Source: a virus
Virus record (IMG/VR): IMGVR_UViG_3300009604_001711
Coordinates: 1-26,968 of that record
Reading direction: 5' to 3' (one strand)
Length of the DNA stretch: 26,968 bases
Position numbers and translations under genes: made by a program. The notes beneath the pieces were generated by a model. The model saw only the letters and a program-made list of their open reading frames with translations, did not search any database and was not told the DNA's origin. Of this stretch, positions 7,284-12,452 are shown in pieces. Every line of letters starts with the position of its first letter. Position 1 is the first letter of the stretch.

Positions 7284-7432
7284 TATGCATCTCCCTTCAG
7301 TTTTGATTTGCAGTCCGGGCATACCGTGATGAGTCCACCAGTAGGACTCTTGATCACGGTTCCACCCCAGATCACGAGGGTCTTGCGACCGCACCCACAC
7401 ATACTGTACATGGGGGGTAAAGTGTTACTCAT
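7283..7432 (-). CDS. 49-aa zinc-ribbon protein
   Basis: A short gene read directly from the minus strand: ATG 7432 to a TAA at 7283. The protein has CGCG near residues 12-15 and CPDC near 38-41, a compact CxxC-x23-CxxC ribbon with beta-hairpin-like sequence between (KTLVIWGGTVIKSPTGGLIT). GAGGTG precedes the start. It overlaps the upstream gene by 8 nt (ATGAGTAA) and shares the A of TAATG with the next gene. The Cys spacing and exact fit in the operon support a real gene. Role unknown. Confidence 0.7.
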   Translation of the reverse strand: MSNTLPPMYSMCGCGRKTLVIWGGTVIKSPTGGLITVCPDCKSKLKGDA

Positions 7433-7613
7433 TGTCCACACCTCTAAAGTTATAATTCCCTTGCCTGACGGCCTCGTTCTCTACCCTCTTCGCTTCGGCA
7501 TAACGTGGGTCTTGCTGTTCTTCTTTCTCGCACCCAAGGCAAATGATCTGAGTATTGAAATAACTCATAATGGTAACAGACGTTTCCTTGTAGCACCTCT
7601 CACATCTATTCAT
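7425..7613 (-). CDS. Small phage zinc-ribbon protein
   Basis: 62 aa. MNRCERCYKETSVTIMSYFN then TQIICLGC gives CxxC-x20-CxxC, a pattern I recognise as a widespread small phage zinc ribbon with SxTxMSxFN between the Cys pairs. GAGGAG lies 4 nt before ATG 7613. It overlaps the upstream gene by 8 nt. The charged C-terminal helix (EEQQDPRYAEAKRVENEA) may contact a partner. The molecular role of this family is unknown to me. Confidence 0.75.
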   Translation of the reverse strand: MNRCERCYKETSVTIMSYFNTQIICLGCEKEEQQDPRYAEAKRVENEAVRQGNYNFRGVDNE

Positions 7614-7803
7614 TGCTCTCCTCGTTTTCAGTTACCGTGTAGTCGTGGATGGCCAGGTAACGCTTCATAAATTCGACCGCGTACAATCTGTCAGTGCGGC
7701 ATGGCACTCCGGTCCCGTTGACATCGCATTCCAAAGACCCTCGTATTGTTGCACCGTAGTCAGCCAGTAATACCTTCTCTTCCTCAGTCAATACATTACT
7801 CAT
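7606..7803 (-). CDS. Hypothetical protein, first gene of long leftward operon
   Basis: 65 aa, starting MSNVLTEEEKVLLADYGATI. GAGGGAG lies 7 nt before ATG 7803. Two Cys (C26, C35) are too far apart for a ribbon. The middle (RLYAVEFMKRYLAIHD) is a likely helix and the end is acidic (ENEESNE). No domain is recognised. It is the first gene of the operon that runs left to the window edge, so its upstream DNA (7804-7965) should hold the operon promoter. Confidence 0.6.
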   Translation of the reverse strand: MSNVLTEEEKVLLADYGATIRGSLECDVNGTGVPCRTDRLYAVEFMKRYLAIHDYTVTENEESNE

Positions 7804-7820
7804 ACTTGCACTCCCTCTTC

Positions 7821-7849
7821 CTTATATTTGATATACCTATTGTATACAA
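7821..7849 (-). promoter_or_regulatory. Possible promoter over a 12-bp palindrome
   Basis: On the minus strand, TTGTAT (7849-7844) and TATAAG (7826-7821) are 17 bp apart, a sigma70-like pair. The -35 lies inside a perfect palindrome ATTGTATACAAT (7839-7850), and a second TGTATACA is at 7880-7887, so a dimeric repressor could act here. Weak point: the start point would fall at about 7814, inside the ribosome-binding site of the 7803 gene. The palindromic core also occurs by chance in coding DNA (6887, 8165). Confidence 0.35.
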
Positions 7850-7918
7850 TTCCCACCTCTATGTCCACTACTGACGTGCTGTATACATTGCGTCACCGAG
7901 TATGGAGTCAACCAACCC

Positions 7919-7936
7919 GTGTCCTTCGGTGTATAT
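7919..7936 (-). repeat. 18-bp leftward control element, copy 3
   Basis: The minus strand reads ATATACACCGAAGGACAC, matching 16 of 18 bases of the two copies at 9033-9050 and 9061-9078. It lies between the terminator at 7966-8004 and the first gene of the next leftward operon, 116 nt upstream of that start codon. It is probably a promoter element or operator. Confidence 0.55.
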
Positions 7937-7965
7937 GTAGCGCACGTCAGCGCCCAGGATCTGAA

Positions 7966-8004
7966 GACAAAAAGAGAGCTGGGACCAAACATCCCAGCTC
8001 TCTG
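7966..8004 (-). terminator. Rho-independent terminator
   Basis: A perfect 12-bp stem (arms 7973-7984 and 7992-8003, AGAGAGCTGGGA) with a 7-nt loop is followed on the minus strand by five Ts (7973-7969), partly in the stem base. It lies 10 nt after the stop of the leftward gene ending at 8015. This separates the 8015-8991 block from the main leftward operon. Confidence 0.9.
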
Positions 8005-8014
8005 GCTGTATTAG

Positions 8015-8308
8015 TTACTCGCCTTCTAAAATGGCGATGCACTCGGCATCGCACTCGGAGGTACAATTGATCCCTTGTAGGATCTTGACCTCGCACGATG
8101 CACAATGCTCACAAGAATCCGGTTCAAGACCCCATAGCTTTTCATGTGAGTCCTCTGCCATCGGTGTATACATATGGCCGTCAGCCGTGAAGCATTTGTC
8201 AGAGCAATAGATCGCCCGGCCATCCCAGATCGAATCCATTTTGCCTACGGCATTACACTCAGGGTCCAGACATTCGTTGCCATCAACCCACGCCACATAT
8301 TCAGTCAT
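8015..8308 (-). CDS. Cys-rich probable zinc-binding protein
   Basis: 97 aa with ten Cys, including CLDPEC, CSDKC, CEHCASC and CTSEC-DAEC. Two or more metal sites are likely. The CSDKC segment after a Trp-rich beta region resembles small phage zinc fingers of the kind YCSDKC. It starts by ATGA overlap with the gene upstream (GAGGTGAGCA before ATG) and is directly followed by a strong terminator. No function recognised; could bind nucleic acid or a host protein. Confidence 0.7.
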   Translation of the reverse strand: MTEYVAWVDGNECLDPECNAVGKMDSIWDGRAIYCSDKCFTADGHMYTPMAEDSHEKLWGLEPDSCEHCASCEVKILQGINCTSECDAECIAILEGE

Positions 8309-8541
8309 TGCTCACCTCTCAATGTATTATTTGTTGGAGCAAACTCCGAGCATCGGCCAGGGTTCTTGCCTTTGGCGTGAAGGTTCCAATGCTTTGGTAT
8401 GCACCTGGTATGTATGCCTACACCCTCGCGGACGGCATCGGTAATGCCATCCAGTATGCCAAGTGTACCGCCACAACATCGGCATGGCGGTATGTTTGGT
8501 GCGATCCTTTCGAGCCTGACGATCTGATCCTCTATGCTCAT
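8305..8541 (-). CDS. Small Cys-containing hypothetical protein
   Basis: 78 aa. PCRCCGG (about 19-25), a His-Thr-Arg-Cys (about 44-47) and a later Cys (64) could make a single zinc site; KHWNLHAKGKNPGRC follows. GGGG lies 8 nt before ATG 8541. It overlaps the next gene by ATGA. I have seen similar short KHW-containing proteins only as unannotated phage genes, so no role is proposed. Confidence 0.6.
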   Translation of the reverse strand: MSIEDQIVRLERIAPNIPPCRCCGGTLGILDGITDAVREGVGIHTRCIPKHWNLHAKGKNPGRCSEFAPTNNTLRGEQ

Positions 8542-8624
8542 ACTATGATCCCCTTCCTCTGATTTAAATTCCGGTGCTAGTTACACCGAGCCAGATCACG
8601 AAATGTATTCATGACCTGGAGCAA

Positions 8625-8852
8625 CTAACTAGCGTTAGCCCTCATAGCAGTCAACAGGCTTTTAGCCATCGTCTGTATGCTCCGAGGCGGATTTGCTATT
8701 GTGCCTTGGCCGTCCAGATAGACTACACCGTAGACTACTACGGCCTTGGCAAAGCCTAGCCTGTTACGCAATACCGTTTGCATAACTTGTGAATCCTCTT
8801 CACTACTTGTATCGGAGCCTTGTAGATTTTCTAACCATTCACCTATTGTCAT
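8625..8852 (-). CDS. Small hypothetical protein
   Basis: 75 aa. AAGGA lies 7 nt before ATG 8852, and the start sits inside the 3' end of the upstream 50-aa gene (14-nt overlap). It has an acidic N-terminal part (SDTSSEEDSQ), a hydrophobic core (FAKAVVVYGVVYLDG) and a helical tail. No motif is recognised. The 83 bp after its stop (8542-8624) hold only a weak 5-bp hairpin (CGGTG/CACCG near 8572-8588) and no gene. Confidence 0.5.
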   Translation of the reverse strand: MTIGEWLENLQGSDTSSEEDSQVMQTVLRNRLGFAKAVVVYGVVYLDGQGTIANPPRSIQTMAKSLLTAMRANAS

Positions 8853-8991
8853 TGTTGTATCCTTTCCTCGCGTCAGCCTCTTGTATCGTGATCCAGTACT
8901 GTCGCGATACCCCGTAAAACTTGAGCTTCCTACGTTGTGCCTTGTCTAGCTTCCTGATCCTACGTTGCCTGATGCTGTTCCGATTTGCCAT
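8839..8991 (-). CDS. 50-aa basic protein
   Basis: A short gene read from the minus strand: ATG 8991 to TGA at 8839. It starts MANRNSIRQRRIRKLDKAQR and is very Arg/Lys-rich in its first 25 residues, then aromatic (FYGVSRQYWITIQEAD). AGGAAAC directly precedes the ATG, with GGGG further up. It overlaps the next gene by 14 nt. It may bind nucleic acid. This is the first gene of its block, 42 nt after the tandem 18-bp elements. Confidence 0.6.
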   Translation of the reverse strand: MANRNSIRQRRIRKLDKAQRRKLKFYGVSRQYWITIQEADARKGYNNDNR

Positions 8992-9032
8992 GTTTCCTAT
9001 TCCCCTTTCTATTATTTAATCCTTGTCAGCTT

Positions 9033-9078
9033 GTGTCCTTAGTTGTATATGTTGTGGCTCGTGTCCTTAGTTGTATAT
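9033..9078 (-). repeat. 18-bp leftward control element, tandem copies 1 and 2
   Basis: Two perfect copies of GTGTCCTTAGTTGTATAT (9033-9050 and 9061-9078, plus-strand reading) have a 28-bp period. On the transcribed strand this is ATATACAACTAAGGACAC. They sit between the terminator at 9202-9233 and the first gene (8991) of the next leftward block, like the third copy at 7919-7936. Promoter element or operator is inferred from position. Confidence 0.6.
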
Positions 9079-9125
9079 CGTGCGATCGATGGCGTTAAGA
9101 TCCTGATGTATAAATTATTTTTTCC

Positions 9126-9168
9126 ATCCAGTGCTTCGATCCTGTATGCATTGCCTCAAGTACTGGAT
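9126..9168. repeat. Imperfect inverted repeat
   Basis: Arms 9126-9136 (ATCCAGTGCTT) and 9158-9168 (AAGTACTGGAT) pair over 11 bp with one mismatch and a 21-nt loop. The plus strand then runs into TTTTT (9174-9178), but no rightward gene precedes it. It could be a small structured RNA or an upstream regulatory site for the 8991 block. Confidence 0.35.
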
Positions 9169-9201
9169 TCTAGTTTTTGGTATGTGCAAGGATAAACAAG
9201 A

Positions 9202-9233
9202 ACACAAGCCCGGAATTTTTGCCGGGCTTGTGT
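9202..9233 (-). terminator. Intrinsic terminator hairpin after gp88 block
   Basis: A perfect 12-bp GC-rich stem (ACACAAGCCCGG at 9202-9213 with 9222-9233) and an 8-nt loop lie 10 nt after the stop of the leftward gene ending at 9244. The downstream tract on the minus strand (TCTTGTTTATCC) is only moderately T-rich. It closes the 9244-10434 block. Confidence 0.75.
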
Positions 9234-9243
9234 CTTGTATGTC

Positions 9244-9636
9244 TTACTCTATGACGGCATAACAGCCGTCATTTCTCATGTGTACCTCTGATAGTGGAAA
9301 TTCAACGGGCGCATCAGTATCGGACCAGCGGAATTCCAAGTGTCCGAGTTTGGGATTAATAGAAAACTTCCTAAGAGTCGCGCCCGGACCCGGGCGTTTA
9401 TCGCTAGGCGTACCAATTAACCACGCGCAGACGCTACGATATGCCCCATTATATATAGCAATCAAGGCGGACTTTTGACAGTTTGCCGTGACGTTAGTTA
9501 GTACGATATCATCGGAATAACCCGAGACTACGCCACGCCCGACATTGCCTTTAACGTCACCATATGAGTATATCCATTTTGACCAGTCTCGTTTTGCCTC
9601 GTTTAGGTTTCTATGTGCATAAATTCGATTAGTCAT
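9244..9636 (-). CDS. Hypothetical partner of the gp88-like gene
   Basis: 130 aa. ATG 9636 directly follows the stop of the gp88-like gene, with GAGG 7 nt upstream. The protein alternates charged helix (NLNEAKRDWSKWIYSYGD) and beta-type segments (DDIVLTNVTANCQ, HLEFRWSDTD) and ends in CYAVIE. The VLTNVT segment followed by CAWLIG resembles short unannotated phage proteins. No catalytic motif is visible. Its arrangement with gp88 and the shared promoter and terminator suggest they work together. Confidence 0.65.
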   Translation of the reverse strand: MTNRIYAHRNLNEAKRDWSKWIYSYGDVKGNVGRGVVSGYSDDIVLTNVTANCQKSALIAIYNGAYRSVCAWLIGTPSDKRPGPGATLRKFSINPKLGHLEFRWSDTDAPVEFPLSEVHMRNDGCYAVIE

Positions 9637-10434
9637 CTATTGGCCTCGCTTTACTACAAATCCGGTCGTATCTTTCCGGGCTTTGCCCTTGGCATACAAG
9701 TGAACGACCACGCCCGCCGGATCAAGAAACCTTAGATCGTTTTCATCTCCACTCACTACCTCGACTTGATCAAGCCCGTAATTCTTGAATGAGGTATTGG
9801 CATGATAACGTGGAATAATAGCATTGTAGTATTCTGGGATCGGATCGGTTGGTTTGCTATCGAATACGACTGCTACCCGTCGACCGTTGATCAAGTTTTC
9901 AAGTACCTCGATATCATTGGACTCAGATCTTGAAAAGGTTAGATCGTAGTTACTTGGTAGCGATTCGGCCGGGCGCTTGTGGTATGGGGCTTTAGTGTAG
10001 TCCATGAATTGTATATTCGGGAATAATTCCATGATGTTATTTGCCCGATCATCTCCAATAATGACCGGGGTTTTTTCCCATAGAACATCACTAACTCCAT
10101 TAAGTCGTGCGACCGGTATCATGTCTCGCTTGTGGGCTTGACGTTCTAAGCCCATTAGTTCACGGATAAGCTTTTCCCAATAGGCCTCACGATCGCTCAT
10201 GAATAGAACGGTGCGATTAATCCGGGCTTGTTGGACCGGAGCGAAACGACCATGCCCGGCCGTGATTAGACAACCGTTAACACAACCATCAGAAGCCCAT
10301 GGGCACATATTTATTGGTCTGCCTAACGCCTCGGATGCTTGCCGCTCATGTGCTAGATATTGAATACCCGTAAGATATCCACGTTTGGACCCTTTAACCG
10401 TTTTTGGATCTTTCTCAATTCCTATCAAATCCAC
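9637..10434 (-). CDS. gp88 / DUF7227-like phage protein
   Basis: 265 aa from a GTG at 10434 (GGAG 8 nt upstream). It matches the pattern I know from mycobacteriophage-type 'gene product 88' proteins: KGSKRGYLTGIQYLA (14-28), a Cys cluster CPWASDGCVNGC (C44, C51, C55), then ITAGHGRF, ARINRT, VARLNGVSDVLWE (108-120), IQFMDYTK (141-148), LTFSRSESN (165-173), GDENDLRFLDP (229-239) and AKGKA (248-252). Short motifs at strand ends plus an early Cys triad look like a TIM-barrel enzyme, perhaps related to radical-SAM folds, though the spacing is C-x6-C-x3-C, not CxxxCxxC. Function unknown. 17 of its 20 Arg codons are CGN, against 5 of 12 in the capsid gene, suggesting separate acquisition. Confidence 0.8.
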   Translation of the reverse strand: MDLIGIEKDPKTVKGSKRGYLTGIQYLAHERQASEALGRPINMCPWASDGCVNGCLITAGHGRFAPVQQARINRTVLFMSDREAYWEKLIRELMGLERQAHKRDMIPVARLNGVSDVLWEKTPVIIGDDRANNIMELFPNIQFMDYTKAPYHKRPAESLPSNYDLTFSRSESNDIEVLENLINGRRVAVVFDSKPTDPIPEYYNAIIPRYHANTSFKNYGLDQVEVVSGDENDLRFLDPAGVVVHLYAKGKARKDTTGFVVKRGQ

Positions 10435-10464
10435 TATTCACACTCCATAACTAGACGTGAGACC

Positions 10465-10493
10465 ATTGTCTCAAATACGCATGCATATGTCAA
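10465..10493 (-). promoter_or_regulatory. Sigma70-like promoter for gp88 block
   Basis: On the minus strand, a perfect -35 TTGACA (10493-10488), a 17-bp spacer and GACAAT (10470-10465; 4 of 6 to TATAAT) give a start near 10458, 24 nt before the GTG of the gp88-like gene. A dyad TGAGAC-CATT-GTCTCA (10458-10473) covers the -10 and start point, a likely repressor site. Confidence 0.7.
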
Positions 10494-10627
10494 CTAATGC
10501 TAGGCGTGGTGATAATGAATTTCGAGTGAATTTGTGAACCGGAATATATCGCCGAACCCGTTTAGGGTTCTAGATATATGCCGGAATTGTGGGCGGTCGT
10601 GGTAATTTTGGGTTAGTGTGGGATTTA

Positions 10628-10647
10628 GGAGCTCCAATTGGAGCTCC
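10628..10647. repeat. 20-bp perfect palindrome
   Basis: GGAGCTCCAATTGGAGCTCC is fully self-complementary with no loop and is itself built of two GGAGCTCC palindromes around AATT. It lies in non-coding DNA between the divergent gene sets. A dimeric protein site or a recombination site is possible. No T-tract follows, so it is not a terminator. Confidence 0.7.
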
Positions 10648-10966
10648 CGGGATTGCCCGAAAATAGAATCCAGAACTCCAAATAATGGACCGGGGGGAAT
10701 TCGTGGCGGTATCGTGGCGGTATGTGTTAGGTCTAGTTCGGATTATATAAAAAACGTGCCATACATTCGATTGTATAAACTTCTGGATGTTCTTTTCGCG
10801 TAATTCATACGCCACAGCATCGCAGTCGACAGAATCGAACGCATGACACACACACGCCACGCCTTGAGCGATCACGGGTTCCACGCTATGCCTTGCCCGG
10901 TGGCGGTGGGTGGATGGGCGATGGAGGCCGAAGGCCGACAACATTGATGGGGATGGGTGTCTTCTA

Positions 10967-11140
10967 ATGGTTATGATCTATGTGTGTCTGTTAATGGGTG
11001 ACAGGGATTGTGTGTGGGGGATTAGTGCGCTGATTGGTTACTGGCTTGTGATTGTGGTTGCGATGATGGGGGTGTGGTGTCTCTGGTGGGGGGATGGGTA
11101 TGGCTTAGGTGTTGTGGGGTATGTCGAAGGATACCCATGA
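10967..11140 (+). CDS. Doubtful small membrane protein
   Basis: A 57-aa frame beginning MVMIYVCLLMGDRDCVWG has one strongly hydrophobic stretch (ISALIGYWLVIVVAMMGVW, about residues 20-38), long enough to cross a membrane, and a Gly-rich end. It is the only rightward frame here. Against it: no clear SD, very G/T-rich DNA, and no overlap with a neighbour. Start uncertain (ATG 10910, 10967 or 10994). Confidence 0.3.
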   Translation: MVMIYVCLLMGDRDCVWGISALIGYWLVIVVAMMGVWCLWWGDGYGLGVVGYVEGYP

Positions 11141-11211
11141 CAGAATTTTTCCATTAAAGGCCTTGTTCTCCACTGTATGTTTTGTCCTGGTATAACACGG
11201 TTTGTTTTGTT

Positions 11212-11227
11212 ATATAACATGTTATAT
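11212..11227. promoter_or_regulatory. 16-bp palindromic operator-like site
   Basis: ATATAACATGTTATAT is a perfect palindrome ending 11 bp before the -35 of the rightward promoter. The same ATGTTATA core recurs downstream at 11282, 11294, 11341-11352 and 11356-11381, which argues for a family of binding sites. Confidence 0.6.
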
Positions 11228-11238
11228 CGGGGGAATTA

Positions 11239-11267
11239 TTGACATCTGATGGCTGTAAGTCTACTAT
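11239..11267 (+). promoter_or_regulatory. Rightward sigma70-like promoter
   Basis: A perfect -35 TTGACA (11239-11244), a 17-bp spacer and TACTAT (11262-11267) predict a start near 11274 and a 5' leader of about 190 nt before the terminase small subunit gene. Operator-like palindromes flank it on both sides. It is the best candidate for the promoter of the rightward packaging and structural genes. Confidence 0.65.
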
Positions 11268-11281
11268 GCCTGTGAAATGCA

Positions 11282-11303
11282 ATGTTATACGCGATGTTAT
11301 ACG
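11282..11303 (+). repeat. Two direct ATGTTATACG repeats
   Basis: ATGTTATACG occurs at 11282-11291 and 11294-11303, a 12-bp period, about 10-30 nt downstream of the predicted start of the rightward promoter. Same core as the palindromes around it; likely protein-binding half-sites. Confidence 0.55.
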
Positions 11304-11339
11304 GTAAAAACGTTACGGATGTAGTATTTCTAGGCGTAA

Positions 11340-11381
11340 TATAACATGTTATGCCATGTTATATAGCATGTTATATAACAT
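11340..11381. repeat. Cluster of ATGTTATA/TATAACAT half-sites
   Basis: Within 42 bp are the perfect palindromes ATAACATGTTAT (11341-11352) and ATGTTATATAACAT (11368-11381), plus a further ATGTTATA at 11356-11363. With the sites at 11191-11303 and 11408-11418 this makes about a dozen copies of the core in 230 bp. The array lies in the leader of the rightward transcript and could be an operator array or iterons. Confidence 0.6.
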
Positions 11382-11419
11382 AACACACAGGTATATATAA
11401 TACCTGTGTTATGTTATAT
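11373..11419. repeat. 20-bp-stem inverted repeat before terS
   Basis: Left arm 11373-11383 plus 11386-11394 pairs with right arm 11400-11419 over 20 bp, with one 2-nt bulge (11384-11385) and a 5-nt AT loop. The inner part is CACAGGTAT/ATACCTGTG. It is AT-rich with no U-tract, so it is not a normal terminator. As DNA it could be an operator or origin hairpin; as RNA it would sit 48 nt before the terS start. Confidence 0.65.
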
Positions 11420-11466
11420 CACATTTATAATGGTGATATAGGGAATGATATGGGAGGGATATATTA

Positions 11467-12006
11467 ATGGGAATTCCAAAGAAGCCTGCTAAGGAGCAGC
11501 CGTTGTTGAGGGACCGGTCGAATGCTGAACGCTCGGCGGATGTTGTTAAGAGGAAGGCGTTATACCTGAAGGCGTATGGTGAGTTTGGGAATGTGAGGGG
11601 AGCGACAGGGGCGATTGGCATTAGCAGGCAGACGTACCGAAGGTGGGTGCGTGAAGATCCTGATTTCATGAGGGATGTGGAGGATGCGAAGCAGGAGTTT
11701 GGTGAGTATCTTGAGGGTATCGCGTTAGAGAGGGTAAAGAACCCGGACAAGGGTAAGGGTTCGGATGTTTTGCTGATATTTTTATTGAATGGGACTATGC
11801 CCTGGAAGTACAGGCCGCAGATTGCCATTAGTGAGGACAGTGCTAAGGACTTGATACTGGAGTGGCGGAAGGCGGCGCAGGACGTGAAGGCGGAAGCGGT
11901 GAGTGAGCCTTTGCCTGCGGGGGTTGAGCAGACTCTTACGGAGTTATTGGAGAAGCGCGGCAGTGCGCCTGTGAAGGATGAGGAGACAGAGCGGGGTGAG
12001 CTATGA
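11467..12006 (+). CDS. terS: Terminase small subunit
   Basis: 179 aa, typical TerS size. After a basic N-terminus, a helix-turn-helix (about 43-61, VRGATGAIGISRQTYRRWVR) is followed by EDPDFMRDVEDAKQEFGEYL and LERV, the DNA-binding plus oligomerisation layout of phage small terminases. LLNGTMPWKYRPQ near 107-119 is also typical. The C-terminal ~55 residues are charged and probably contact TerL. GGGAGG lies 9 nt before ATG. TerS recognises the packaging site on phage DNA and feeds it to TerL. It overlaps the next gene by ATGA. First gene of the rightward transcript from the 11239 promoter. Confidence 0.85.
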   Translation: MGIPKKPAKEQPLLRDRSNAERSADVVKRKALYLKAYGEFGNVRGATGAIGISRQTYRRWVREDPDFMRDVEDAKQEFGEYLEGIALERVKNPDKGKGSDVLLIFLLNGTMPWKYRPQIAISEDSAKDLILEWRKAAQDVKAEAVSEPLPAGVEQTLTELLEKRGSAPVKDEETERGEL

Positions 12007-12443
12007 AGTGGGTGGAAGGTCCAGATAAGTTAGTTGGCCCGGTTAGTGAGGAATCCTTCGAAGTCGGCATCGGGGTACATGATCTTCTTCTTTGCCCGGT
12101 ATGCTTAAAGAACTATCCTGATGGTAGGGGGGTATGGTTACACCAGGAAGGGGTAGAAGGGTTCTTTAGGGAAGAAGACTCAGACAAGGGTATTCATGGG
12201 TATATAGCGGACACGGGATCATTTCTTGCTGTGGACGAGAACTGTGGGCGTAATGCACGGAACCCCAGCTCCCGGCGTGACGGACTGATTATATATTTTT
12301 CTTGTGAGTGGTGTTCCCCCCTATATACATTTGAGTTGCGTATTGCCCAGCACAAAGGGGTTACAATGATGGAGTGGCTTGTTAAGCAGTACCGCCAAAA
12401 GACAGATATGGAAGATTGGATCGAAGAAGCCTTAAAATCGTAA
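12003..12443 (+). CDS. Hypothetical zinc-type protein between terS and terL
   Basis: 146 aa. LLCPVC (about 29-34) and SCEWC (about 99-103) give two CxxC pairs that could form one zinc site, with beta-rich, Gly/Asp-rich sequence between and a helical tail (MMEWLVKQYRQKTDMEDWIEEALKS). It overlaps terS by ATGA and lies 9 nt before terL, so it is expressed with the packaging motor. HNH proteins are often found beside terminases, but no H-N-H residues are clear here, so I do not call one. It could be a packaging accessory factor. Confidence 0.65.
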   Translation: MKWVEGPDKLVGPVSEESFEVGIGVHDLLLCPVCLKNYPDGRGVWLHQEGVEGFFREEDSDKGIHGYIADTGSFLAVDENCGRNARNPSSRRDGLIIYFSCEWCSPLYTFELRIAQHKGVTMMEWLVKQYRQKTDMEDWIEEALKS

Positions 12444-12452
12444 AGGGGAAGA

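Larger units (their letters stand above)
10494..11190. other. Long gene-poor spacer between divergent gene sets
   Basis: About 700 bp with no convincing gene. It holds a 20-bp perfect palindrome (10628-10647), an 11-bp perfect tandem repeat CGTGGCGGTAT (10702-10712, 10713-10723), a G/T-rich stretch (about 10890-11120) with one doubtful membrane-protein frame, and a GGCC-GAA-GGCC dyad near 10927. A leftward frame at 10570-10944 lacks an SD and any recognisable domain. The divergent setting suggests control sequences or an origin. Confidence 0.5.

Noticed and set aside
7839-7887. TGTATACA palindromes as a specific operator family
   Set aside because: The same 8-mer also occurs inside coding DNA (6887-6894, 8165-8172), so it is mentioned only with the promoter and not claimed as a specific site.
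10820-10900. tRNA-like GTTCGATTC on the minus strand near 10830-10842
   Set aside because: The flanking bases do not form a T-stem and no acceptor, D or anticodon arm can be folded around it.
10570-10944. 124-aa leftward frame in the central spacer
   Set aside because: No Shine-Dalgarno before its ATG, low-complexity Pro-rich end, covers the 20-bp palindrome and tandem repeat, and no recognisable domain.
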